In this document: one piece after another, positions 1 to 6,312 of the stretch
How the letters are laid out: the number at the start of each line of letters is the position of its first letter
Numbering within the stretch: the stretch's first letter is position 1
DNA from: Clostridia bacterium
GTDB lineage: Bacteria > Bacillota > Clostridia > Christensenellales > Borkfalkiaceae
DNA length: 8,668 nt
Reading direction: 5' to 3'
Assembly: GCA_017421905.1 (NCBI GenBank)
Contig: JAFOHH010000201.1
Location: 1-8,668 of the forward strand
Position numbers and translations under genes: made by a program
The notes under the pieces: generated by a model
The model's database searches: none
What the model was told of the DNA's origin: nothing
What the model saw: only the letters and a program-made list of their open reading frames with translations

Positions 1-1
1 A

Positions 2-364
2 ATTAGCTTTAACCACGCTGTTAAATCTAAAACGAACGCAATTATTCTCATTATTCTCGGCATTCTTATTGCCGTTGTTGGCGTTGTTATCGGCATGAAA
101 ACCCAGCCCCTTATTCTCATCCCCTTCCTTCTTTTAGGCGTAATCCTCTTTGCTTACGGTATTTATTTATTAAACCAAAGCGCATTTAACCTAATTATTA
201 CCACGCGCGAGATAGAAGGTACTTATCTTGCCGTTGGCGCAATGCGCATCCTCGGCGGTGGCCGTCATAAAAGAGCAAAGAAAGTAAAGGTTAAGGTAGA
301 AGACTCCATCGTTCTCGAAATTATCGACGAGCTCGGCGCACTTATTCTTAACAGCAACAACTAA
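2..364 (+). CDS. Small two-helix membrane protein, unrecognised (5' end outside window)
   Basis: The frame is open from the first bases of the window to TAA at 362-364, giving at least 120 residues. An internal ATG lies at 95, but in-frame codons before it already encode a hydrophobic helix (NAIILIILGILIAVVGVV, coding about 38-91), so the true start lies upstream. The codon split by the window edge ends in A, so it cannot be ATG, GTG or TTG. A second helix follows (PLILIPFLLLGVILFAYGIYLL). The two form a helical hairpin. The remaining roughly 65 residues are soluble, with a basic patch (GGGRHKRAKKVKVKV) and an acidic end (VEDSIVLEIIDELGALIL). I do not recognise the family and assign no function. 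The gene ends just before an intrinsic terminator and converges on the acyltransferase gene. Confidence is high that it is coding, low on role. Confidence 0.75.
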   Translation: MSFNHAVKSKTNAIILIILGILIAVVGVVIGMKTQPLILIPFLLLGVILFAYGIYLLNQSAFNLIITTREIEGTYLAVGAMRILGGGRHKRAKKVKVKVEDSIVLEIIDELGALILNSNN

Positions 365-378
365 TTATTACATACCAA

Positions 379-407
379 ACGCCCTGCGGAAACCGCAGGG
401 CGTTTTT
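379..407 (+). terminator. Intrinsic terminator of the small membrane protein gene
   Basis: The stem CGCCCTGCGG (380-389) pairs perfectly with CCGCAGGGCG (393-402) across an AAA loop, extends by A379-T403, and is followed by five T (403-407). It lies 15 bases after the stop codon. On the minus strand the same stem is followed only by TTTGG, so it would be a weak terminator for the convergent acyltransferase gene. Confidence 0.93.
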
Positions 408-448
408 ACGTTTGCAAATTTATTTTTTAGGCGGTAAGGTTAAAAGCT

Positions 449-1171
449 TTATTTTTTTGCTTTTTTTGCCGCGGCAGCCTCGCTATACGCCTCTTCTTGG
501 CGAGCACCCAGCTCGTTACAACGGTCGCAAATACGCTTTGCCAGGTCTTTACGAGAACCGCCCTCTGCCTTTACCGCAGAATATTTAAAGGGCGCATCTA
601 CGATAAACGTACGCGATTTTTTGTGGAAATAAGCTACGAAAATGGAAAGATCCATGCCCTTTTTCAAGCAATAATCGGCAAAGGTGATAAAACCTTCGTG
701 GAAAAGCGTTAATTTATCAAAATAGCCGCGGGAGGAATCTTCGGGGAAAATACAAATGTTTTCGCCACCCTCTAAAATTTTATAGCTTTTTTTAATCGTG
801 CCGCAAAAGCGAGCGTCGGGATAGGTAGAGGTTAGTTGCAAGCCCTTGTAAAACATATTTGCAAGAGGCGCAGCAAGCAGGCAGAAAATGCGTGCCAGCG
901 TTAAGTTCCAACCCTTTTTTTGGTGGTAATAAGTATGTACCAAATAGCGGTAGGTAGAACGCAAGCCGCTATTCATTTCATACGTGCCCCAAAGGCGCAC
1001 GGGCGGATTGCTGTAACACTCCAAGGTAAGCGGCCCGGAAGAACCAACGTGATTGCTTAAAAGCACGTCCCCGGAGCGGTACGGTTCTCCCAAAAATACG
1101 AATTTGGGCTTTTTTATAAAAATTTTAACCACGCCTTTTACCGCGCGGAACCAAAGCTTATCTTTCTTCAT
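449..1171 (-). CDS. PlsC-like lysophospholipid/glycerolipid acyltransferase family protein
   Basis: This 240-residue protein resembles the PlsC/LPLAT acyltransferase superfamily, whose members move an acyl chain from acyl-ACP or acyl-CoA to a glycerolipid at the inner face of the membrane. Visible blocks are LLSNHVGSSGPL (residues 37-48), which sits where motif I (HX4D) belongs, and IFPEDSSRG (141-149), which corresponds to the FPEG-type motif III and is followed by FHEGF (157-161). His41 is kept, but the residue four positions further on, Asp in the classic motif, is Gly46. A hydrophobic stretch around 95-108 (FCLLAAPLANMF) could be membrane-associated. The tail is Ala/Lys-rich (EAAAAKKAKK). 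The start is supported by GAGGA about 7 bases upstream and a promoter just behind it. The gene stands alone and converges on the small membrane protein gene. The family is fairly sure; substrate and activity are unknown. Confidence 0.72.
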   Translation of the reverse strand: MKKDKLWFRAVKGVVKIFIKKPKFVFLGEPYRSGDVLLSNHVGSSGPLTLECYSNPPVRLWGTYEMNSGLRSTYRYLVHTYYHQKKGWNLTLARIFCLLAAPLANMFYKGLQLTSTYPDARFCGTIKKSYKILEGGENICIFPEDSSRGYFDKLTLFHEGFITFADYCLKKGMDLSIFVAYFHKKSRTFIVDAPFKYSAVKAEGGSRKDLAKRICDRCNELGARQEEAYSEAAAAKKAKK

Positions 1172-1201
1172 GAAAACGTCCTCTTCGTTTGCTTGTCCCC
1201 T

Positions 1202-1230
1202 ATTTTACCATATTTGCGCCCTTTTGTAAA
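1202..1230 (-). promoter_or_regulatory. Sigma-A-type promoter of the acyltransferase gene
   Basis: Read on the minus strand, TTTACA (1230-1225) and TAAAAT (1207-1202) are separated by exactly 17 bases. The predicted start near 1195 gives a leader of about 25 nt that contains the GAGGA ribosome binding site. The fit to the housekeeping consensus is good, 5/6 in each box. Confidence 0.72.
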
Positions 1231-1267
1231 TTCTTTTTTACAGAAAATAGACCTTTTCCTTGCTGTT

Positions 1268-1292
1268 TGTCGCTTTTTAGCGACACTTTTTT
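1268..1292 (+). terminator. Terminator-like palindrome TGTCGCT/AGCGACA
   Basis: TGTCGCT (1268-1274) pairs perfectly with AGCGACA (1279-1285) over a TTTT loop and is followed by CTTTTTT. That is the form of a rightward intrinsic terminator, but no plus-strand gene reads into it. It could stop antisense transcripts leaving the acyltransferase gene, or act as a palindromic operator about 40 bases upstream of the minus-strand promoter. The structure is certain; the role is not. Confidence 0.45.
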
Positions 1293-1427
1293 ATATTATC
1301 GGGGTTTTTGTAAAAATATTTGTATCGAGTAAACAAAAATTTTCTATCTCTTGCCACCATAAATAATTAAGTGCCCTTTGGTTTTATTTCCGTTAAAAAG
1401 CTCTTATAGAAAATTTTCCAAAAACAC

Positions 1428-1457
1428 TTTACTTTACCCTATAAAATGTGGTATAAT
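1428..1457 (+). promoter_or_regulatory. Promoter of the glycyl-radical operon
   Basis: TTTACT (1428-1433) and a perfect TATAAT (1452-1457) are 18 bases apart. Transcription would start near 1464, giving a leader of about 290 nt before the activase start codon. The -10 box is strong. The -35 box is weaker and could be shifted by one base. Confidence 0.75.
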
Positions 1458-1467
1458 ATATCTGTGA

Positions 1468-1490
1468 ATTTGTTAAAGCATTTAACAAAT
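1468..1490 (+). promoter_or_regulatory. Rex-like operator palindrome at the transcription start
   Basis: A perfect inverted repeat has 10-bp arms (ATTTGTTAAA, 1468-1477, and TTTAACAAAT, 1481-1490) around GCA. Its core is TTGTTAA-N5-TTAACAA. The known operator of the NADH-sensing repressor Rex in clostridia is TTGTTAA-N4-TTAACAA, so the half-sites match and the spacing is one base longer. It sits just after the predicted start point, where a bound repressor would block transcription. Rex commonly controls fermentation genes, which fits an operon headed by a radical enzyme. Assignment to Rex is an inference. The site could also belong to another repressor or act as an RNA hairpin. Confidence 0.55.
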
Positions 1491-1502
1491 ATAGTAGAGG
1501 GA

Positions 1503-1518
1503 AGGGGTTTCCACCCCT
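1503..1518 (+). other. Leader hairpin preceding the tandem repeats
   Basis: AGGGGT (1503-1508) pairs perfectly with ACCCCT (1513-1518) over a TTCC loop. It stands between the Rex-like palindrome and the first tandem repeat. It differs in sequence from the repeat hairpins and has no T-tract, so it is not a terminator. Confidence 0.55.
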
Positions 1519-1522
1519 CGGA

Positions 1523-1742
1523 CTCGCAAGCAAAGGAAAGTTTTAAGGACTTTTCCACTCAACCCCAACGCACAAACAAAGGAAAGCTTTAAGGCTTTCC
1601 CGCTCAACCCCAACTCACAAACAAAGGAAAGTTTTTAAGACTTTCCCACTCAACCCAACTCGCAAACAAAGGAAAGCTTTAAGGCTTTTCCACGCAACCC
1701 AACTCACAAACAAAGGAAAGTTTTAAATCTTTCCCCACGCAA
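1523..1742 (+). repeat. Five tandem repeats of about 45 bp, each forming a hairpin, in the operon leader
   Basis: Units begin at 1523, 1569, 1614, 1659 and 1703 (lengths 46, 45, 45, 44 and a final 40). Each has a C/A-rich, G-poor linker (type CTCACAAACAAA before and CACTCAACCCCAA after) and a hairpin beginning GGAAAG and ending CTTTCC or CTTTTCC, at 1535-1556, 1581-1600, 1626-1646, 1671-1691 and 1715-1734. The next stem pair is C-G in units 2 and 4 and T-A in units 1 and 3, so pairing is kept while the bases change; unit 5 has lost it. The changing unit length breaks any reading frame, so the array is not coding. The last unit runs directly into the activase ribosome binding site. The array lies wholly in the predicted 5' untranslated leader. 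Confidence 0.92.
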
Positions 1743-1743
1743 C

Positions 1744-1748
1744 GGAGG
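1744..1748 (+). promoter_or_regulatory. Ribosome binding site of the activase gene
   Basis: GGAGG lies five bases before ATG 1754. It comes straight after the last repeat unit and is not inside any of the repeat hairpins, so it appears free unless a longer-range fold covers it. The shorter AAAGGA cores within the repeats have no start codon near them. Confidence 0.8.
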
Positions 1749-1753
1749 AACGC

Positions 1754-2482
1754 ATGAAGCTGCGATTTTTCAAAAAGGGATTTAACTACTCGGCAGACGG
1801 GCCGGGCAATCGATTGGTATACCATCTTTCGGGGTGCAATCTTTCCTGCCCGTGGTGCGCCAATCCGGAGGGGCTTTTTCCGCTAAAGGCAGGCTATAAG
1901 GAACTATCCTGCGAAGACGTTTTAGCCGAAGCCAAGCAAGCAAAACCGCTTTTATTTGACGGAGGCGGGGTAACCTTTACGGGCGGAGAGCCAACGCTGC
2001 AATTCGACGCATTAAAAACCGCGCTGCAAGGCTTGCGGGGAGCAGGCATTTCCACCGCCATAGAAACCAACGGCACTTGCGAGCGACTATCCGAGCTTTT
2101 GCCCTATCTTTCCCTACTAATTATAGACGTAAAGCACCACGACGACGAAAAGCACCGCAAGTGGACGGGGAGCGGAAACGACGTAATTCTTGCCAACTTA
2201 AAAAAGGCTGACGAGGCAGGAATTCCCGTTTGGGTGCGCACCCCTTTAATTGACGGGGTAAACGCCGACCGACAAGACGCGCACGCTTTTGCCAAGCTAT
2301 TCCAAGACCTTGCGCTGAAAAACGCATCCTTTGAATTTTTGCCCTACCACGAATACGGCAAGCCCAAGTGGGAAAAGCTGGGAAAACCCTACCCCATGCA
2401 GGGCGGCGCGCTACCCGCAGGACGCTACGACTATTTTAAAACGGTTTTTGAAGAAAGCGGCCTTACCGTAATTAAAACCTGA
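1754..2482 (+). CDS. Glycyl-radical-enzyme activating enzyme (radical SAM, PflA type)
   Basis: This 242-residue radical SAM enzyme would use a [4Fe-4S] cluster and S-adenosylmethionine to abstract a hydrogen from the radical glycine of its partner enzyme. The cluster motif CX3CX2C is at Cys28, Cys32 and Cys35 (GCNLSCPWCANPEG), the SAM-binding GGEP at residues 77-80, and a conserved IIDVKHHD at 123-130. The LPYHEYGKPKWEKLG block (196-210) is typical of PFL-activase relatives. Length matches pyruvate formate-lyase activase (about 245). The extra ferredoxin-like domain with two more clusters, found in activases of glycerol dehydratase or benzylsuccinate synthase type, is absent. The gene lies 67 bases before the GRE gene, its obvious partner, with no terminator between. 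Its position before the GRE gene and behind the repeat leader makes it the first product of the operon. Confidence 0.93.
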   Translation: MKLRFFKKGFNYSADGPGNRLVYHLSGCNLSCPWCANPEGLFPLKAGYKELSCEDVLAEAKQAKPLLFDGGGVTFTGGEPTLQFDALKTALQGLRGAGISTAIETNGTCERLSELLPYLSLLIIDVKHHDDEKHRKWTGSGNDVILANLKKADEAGIPVWVRTPLIDGVNADRQDAHAFAKLFQDLALKNASFEFLPYHEYGKPKWEKLGKPYPMQGGALPAGRYDYFKTVFEESGLTVIKT

Positions 2483-2549
2483 CCGCAAGAAAAGCTCGAA
2501 AGCAATTCAACCTATAAAAAAGATACTATATAAGATAAGGAGAACGATT

Positions 2550-4913
2550 ATGAACTACACCCCCGAACGTTTAGAGGAAAAAGCACGCGCCCTTTTTAAG
2601 GAAGAACGCGCAAAAACCCGTTTAGACGGCTGGTTTTTAGCAAAGGAAATCGGCCTTGCCGCCGAAACGGAAGTAGAAGGCGAGCCCAACGTGGTTAAAA
2701 AGGCGTACGCCTTAAAAAAGGTGCTGGAAACGCTGCCCATCACCCTTTCCGAGCACGCCGTTTTTTGCGGAACGCAAGACGATGCGTTTGCAAAAAGCTA
2801 CGCTTTAATTAATCCTAACTTTAAGGTTTGCACCTTTAACGGCTATTGCGATCCTTCCGCCGTGTTTGGCGATATTGAACCGAGCGAAGAAATTTCCGCC
2901 GAGCGCATCGATCGAGTACGCAGCGAGTTCTCCAAAACGCCTTACGTAACCGAGCTTGCCGCAACCTACGCCGCTTGCGAAGAGGACACCAAGGAGGTTG
3001 CTTATTTCGTAGAACAGGTAACGGGACACTTAATCCCCGACTTCCGCCCTGTGTTAAAGTGCGGCGTTGCCCCCATTATGCAAACGCTGCGCGAAAAAAT
3101 TGAAAGGGAAACCGATGCCGCAAAGCGCGATTTTTACCGTGCGCAGCTGCTCACCTTTGAAGGCTTGCTTATTTTAACCGAACGCTACCGCGCCCTTGCG
3201 GAAAAGCAAAAAGCCACCGCCAGCGACGAGCGCAAAGCCGAACTAAACTTTTTAACGGATATGCTTAGCCGCGTGCCCATGCAAGGGGCGAGAAACCTGC
3301 CCGAGGCCGTACAAAGCTTTATGCTGCTTTGGCAGGTAATGTGCTTGGAGCAAACCCCCAACCCCTTTGCCTTTTCGGTAGGGAATGCAGACCGCATTTT
3401 CGAGCCTTACCGCGCTATGACGGATATGGACCGCGACACCGCACGCGGATATTTAGAGCACTTTTTGGTATTTTTCAACGTGGCAGACCGCAGCTGGGCA
3501 ATTTCGCAAAACCTCCTTGTAGGCGGTAAAACGGCAGACGGCAAAGATCTGACGAACGCCACCTCCTACGCTCTTTTCGACGCATATTTCCGCATGAACC
3601 TCCCCCAACCCATTTTATCCGTACGCCTGCACGAAAACGCGCCCGATAAACTGTACGAGGAAATGGGAAAATTCTTCTTTACCCCCGGGGTACTCACGCC
3701 TTCGCTGTTTAACGACGACGCGCTTTTCCCCGTTTTGGAAAAACACGGTGTAAAGAGAGAGGATCTTTCCGACTACGCCGTTGCAGGCTGTCAAGAGCCC
3801 TTGATTATGGGAAAAGACAACGGCAACACCACCAACTCTTGGCTGAACCTCGCTAAAATTTTAGAGCTGACGCTTACAGGCGGCAAATCGCTAATTTCCG
3901 GCGAGCAAATTGGCAGAACGTACCAAGAAATGGGCGCAAAAGACGCAGCAGACGTTTGCGAACATTTATACGAATACTTTACGGAAAACGTGCGCTACTA
4001 TGCAAAGCGCATGGCAAACGCGGCAAACGGCGCATCGCGTGCGCTATCTAACCTGCCCGTACCCTTCCTTTCCGCCTTTATGGGCGGTTTGGAAAGCGGC
4101 GTTGACCTTCGCGATAAAAACGCACAAGGCACGCCGTATAACGGATCGGGCTGCTTAATTCACGGACTTTCCGTTGTAGCGGATAGCTTGGTGGCTGTAA
4201 ACGCCTTTTTACAAGAAGGTGGCAAAGCCGAAAGCCTCCTTTCCGCCCTTAGTAACAACTTTGAAGGCCACGAGGAGCTCCGCCGCCAGCTGCAAGCCTA
4301 CCCCAAATTCGGCAACAACGAAACCTGCCCCGACGAAGCTGCCGCTCGCATTGCAAAGGACGTTTCCGACATCGTGCGCAGCCAAAAAAATTATTTGGGA
4401 AACCCCTTCCGTCCCGATTGGAGCAGCCCCACCACCCACCTGCTTTACGGCTACTGGGTAGGCGCAACGCCCGACGGCAGAAAATCGCGCGAGATGCTGG
4501 GCTACGGCGTAGATCCCCTGTTTGGCGAAGCGCAAAACGGCCTAGGGATGCGCGTTCTTTCCGCATACAAGCTCCCTTACGAAGAGTTTAACGGCGGCTA
4601 TGCATCGCACCTCGGTCTTGACCCCAAATACTTCTGCGCTAATACGGTAGAAGAAAAGGGCTTGGAATTTAAAACCAAAATTTTCAACCCCTTATTCTTC
4701 CCCAACCACGGCAAAACCGCACCGTTTTACGTTTACTTTAACGTAACCACGCCCGAAACGCTTAGAAAGGTTTTACAAAACCCCAAAAAGTACGCACCGA
4801 GCGGCGTGTATATTATGCGCATTCACGGTACGTTCGTAAACTTTTTGGATCTTTCTCCCGAAATTCAAGAGGATATTATCAAGCGCTTGGATCTCGGCTC
4901 TACCACCTGCTAA
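2550..4913 (+). CDS. Glycyl radical enzyme of Cys-x-Glu (eliminase) type, substrate unknown
   Basis: At 787 residues this is a full-length member of the PFL/glycyl radical family, cytoplasmic and oxygen-sensitive when activated. The thiyl-radical cysteine is in VAGCQEPLIMG: Cys414, with Glu416 as the likely general base and Pro417. Pyruvate formate-lyase has two adjacent cysteines here, so this is not a formate C-acetyltransferase. The Cys-x-Glu pattern is that of dehydratases, lyases and decarboxylases such as glycerol, choline and hydroxyproline enzymes, though those usually read GCVE. The C-terminal glycine loop is RIHGTFVNF (757-765), with Gly760 as the radical site and Thr761 where Tyr is usual, followed by LSPEIQEDIIKRL. 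The ATPDGR element (639-644) is present, but the GPTA-like motif usually after it is replaced by GLGM (664-667). The ribosome binding site is AAGGAG at 2538-2543. The neighbouring kinase and isomerase suggest a sugar or polyol substrate. Family certain, reaction not. Confidence 0.93.
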   Translation: MNYTPERLEEKARALFKEERAKTRLDGWFLAKEIGLAAETEVEGEPNVVKKAYALKKVLETLPITLSEHAVFCGTQDDAFAKSYALINPNFKVCTFNGYCDPSAVFGDIEPSEEISAERIDRVRSEFSKTPYVTELAATYAACEEDTKEVAYFVEQVTGHLIPDFRPVLKCGVAPIMQTLREKIERETDAAKRDFYRAQLLTFEGLLILTERYRALAEKQKATASDERKAELNFLTDMLSRVPMQGARNLPEAVQSFMLLWQVMCLEQTPNPFAFSVGNADRIFEPYRAMTDMDRDTARGYLEHFLVFFNVADRSWAISQNLLVGGKTADGKDLTNATSYALFDAYFRMNLPQPILSVRLHENAPDKLYEEMGKFFFTPGVLTPSLFNDDALFPVLEKHGVKREDLSDYAVAGCQEPLIMGKDNGNTTNSWLNLAKILELTLTGGKSLISGEQIGRTYQEMGAKDAADVCEHLYEYFTENVRYYAKRMANAANGASRALSNLPVPFLSAFMGGLESGVDLRDKNAQGTPYNGSGCLIHGLSVVADSLVAVNAFLQEGGKAESLLSALSNNFEGHEELRRQLQAYPKFGNNETCPDEAAARIAKDVSDIVRSQKNYLGNPFRPDWSSPTTHLLYGYWVGATPDGRKSREMLGYGVDPLFGEAQNGLGMRVLSAYKLPYEEFNGGYASHLGLDPKYFCANTVEEKGLEFKTKIFNPLFFPNHGKTAPFYVYFNVTTPETLRKVLQNPKKYAPSGVYIMRIHGTFVNFLDLSPEIQEDIIKRLDLGSTTC

Positions 4914-4943
4914 CCCAAAACTTTTACCCCACAGGAGAAGGTT

Positions 4944-6284
4944 ATGAAAAATTATATCGGCCTTGATATCGGTACGACCTCCGTTTCCGCCGTGCGCGTT
5001 GCCGGCGGCAGGGTGGAACAAAGCGTTACTTTAAGCGGATCGCCCTTTCTTTGCGATTATGCACGCACGCAGGATGCAGACGTTGCGGTGCAGCTTGCCC
5101 TTTCTGCTTTTTCCCAGCTGAAAAACGAGGAAACCGCCGCCGTGGGCGTTACCGGCCAAATGCACGGCATTTTATACGTAGATAAGGAGGGGAATGCCAT
5201 TTCCCCCCTATATACCTGGCAAAACCCCTACGGAAACGATCTTTTTGCCGAAGGCGAAAGCTACGCAAGCCGCATTTCCGCCCTAACCGGCTATAAAATG
5301 GCATCCGGCTACGGACTTACCACCTTATTTTACCACACGGTAAAGGGAGAAGTTCCGCAAGGTGCCGCTAAAATTTGTACGGTGCACGATTATCTCGCTA
5401 TGAAACTGGCGGGAAATTGCGAGCCCGTTACCCACCCCTCCGATGCGGCAAGCCTTGGCGCATTTGACCTTGCAAGCCTTTGCTTTGACCGCCCCGCCTT
5501 AAATAAAGCAGGCGTAAACTGCGACCTTTTGCCCACCGTGCAAAAAGACGGCTTTGTTGGAAAAACTGCGGAAGGCATCCCCGTAACCGTTGCCATTGGC
5601 GATAACCAAGCCGCAGTATACGGCGCGCTGGGTAATCAAACTGGCGTATCGGTTAACGTTGGTACGGGCAGTCAGGTTTCCGTACCCCTTGCTTCCCTTC
5701 CCGAACAGGCGGAATGTGAAATTCGCCCTTATTTATTCGGCGCATATCTTGGGGTGGACTGTCCCCTTTGCGGTGGCAGAAGCTACGCCCTTTTGCGCGA
5801 CTTTTTTGCCCAAACCCTTGCCGCCTTTGGCGCAGAAACAAGCGGCGACCTTTACACGCCCCTCAACGCCCTTTTAGAAAAGGGAGAGGAGAAATACCGT
5901 TCCTCCGCGCCCTGCTTTACCCCGCTGTTTTGCGGAACGCGTACCTCGCCCAAAAGCCGCGCCACGATAGAGGGTATTTCCGACAAAAACTTTACGCCCG
6001 AGGCGTTTGCCTTTGCCCTTGTGGAAGGTATGGCGCAAGAGCTTTGGGAGGGTTATGAAAAAATTGCAGGCGGTCTTCCCGTAGCGCATTTAGCGGCATC
6101 GGGTAACGGCATTCGCAAAAACCCCGTGCTTGCACGCGCCCTGCAAAGAAAGTTCGGTGCACCGCTCACCCTGCCCGAAGGAAAGGAAGAAGCGGCGTTT
6201 GGCGCGGCAAAATACGCCTACGCCCTTAAAGAAAACGCCTACGCCCTATGCGAAAAAAACCCTAACGCCGCCAACGCTTTATAA
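4944..6284 (+). CDS. FGGY-family carbohydrate kinase, sedoheptulokinase-like
   Basis: This 446-residue kinase has the ribonuclease-H-like two-domain fold of FGGY sugar kinases, which phosphorylate sugars or polyols with ATP in the cytoplasm. The N-terminal phosphate loop is GLDIGTTSVSAV (6-17). GVTGQMHGILYVD (68-80) and the following SPLYTWQNP (87-95) are characteristic of the sedoheptulokinase branch. GDNQA (219-223) carries the catalytic base Asp220. NVGTGSQ (238-244) is the second phosphate motif, and SGNGIRKNP (386-394) with EEAAFGAA (415-422) forms the nucleotide-binding region. The ribosome binding site AGGAG is at 4933-4937, seven bases before the start. It begins 30 bases after the GRE stop with no terminator between, so it is in the same operon. 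A ketose or similar sugar product of the pathway is the likely substrate. It could also act on xylulose or another polyol; the exact substrate cannot be told from motifs. Confidence 0.88.
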   Translation: MKNYIGLDIGTTSVSAVRVAGGRVEQSVTLSGSPFLCDYARTQDADVAVQLALSAFSQLKNEETAAVGVTGQMHGILYVDKEGNAISPLYTWQNPYGNDLFAEGESYASRISALTGYKMASGYGLTTLFYHTVKGEVPQGAAKICTVHDYLAMKLAGNCEPVTHPSDAASLGAFDLASLCFDRPALNKAGVNCDLLPTVQKDGFVGKTAEGIPVTVAIGDNQAAVYGALGNQTGVSVNVGTGSQVSVPLASLPEQAECEIRPYLFGAYLGVDCPLCGGRSYALLRDFFAQTLAAFGAETSGDLYTPLNALLEKGEEKYRSSAPCFTPLFCGTRTSPKSRATIEGISDKNFTPEAFAFALVEGMAQELWEGYEKIAGGLPVAHLAASGNGIRKNPVLARALQRKFGAPLTLPEGKEEAAFGAAKYAYALKENAYALCEKNPNAANAL

Positions 6285-6299
6285 AATAAAACCCAAAAT

Positions 6300-6304
6300 A
6301 AGGA
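6300..6304 (+). promoter_or_regulatory. Ribosome binding site fixing the isomerase start
   Basis: AAGGA lies eight bases before ATG 6313. It decides the start: the frame is open back to an ATG at 6130, but that would overlap the end of the kinase gene by 155 bases, and the extra residues (rich in Lys, Pro and Thr) resemble no cupin isomerase N-terminus. Confidence 0.72.
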
Positions 6305-6312
6305 ATACGTTT

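Larger units (their letters stand above)
1172..1427. other. Divergent intergenic region, upstream part
   Basis: This is the A/T-rich space between the divergent acyltransferase gene and the glycyl-radical operon. It contains the minus-strand promoter, the TGTCGCT palindrome at 1268-1285 and a small GAAAATTTTC palindrome at 1409-1418, just upstream of the operon promoter. I see no convincing small gene or RNA gene in it. Confidence 0.6.

Noticed and set aside
95..364. ATG 95 as the true start of the first gene
   Set aside because: The frame is open to the window edge and the codons before 95 encode a clear membrane helix, so 95 is internal.
1409..1418. GAAAATTTTC palindrome as an activator site
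   Set aside because: It is a short A/T palindrome in an A/T-rich stretch; such words are expected by chance and nothing else supports it.
1523..1742. CRISPR array
   Set aside because: The whole 44-46 bp unit is repeated, including the parts that would be spacers. There are no unique spacers and no cas genes nearby.
1523..1742. Repeat-containing small protein
   Set aside because: Unit lengths of 46, 45, 45 and 44 shift the frame, and there is no start codon in the stretch.
2483..2549. Separate promoter for the GRE gene
   Set aside because: The A/T-rich gap contains TACTATA-like words but no -35 box at an acceptable distance, and there is no terminator before it.
4209..4566. Antisense reading frames of about 105 codons within the GRE gene
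   Set aside because: They are shadows of a strongly conserved coding frame on the other strand, with no ribosome binding site or family resemblance.
2550..4913. Pyruvate formate-lyase
   Set aside because: The active site has one cysteine in a Cys-x-Glu motif (GCQEP), not the adjacent cysteine pair needed for formate C-acetyltransferase.
6130..6312. N-terminal extension of the isomerase (start at 6130)
   Set aside because: It would overlap the kinase gene by 155 bases, adds a low-complexity Lys/Pro/Thr segment, and lacks a good ribosome binding site. ATG 6313 has AAGGA at a proper distance and begins a normal cupin isomerase N-terminus.
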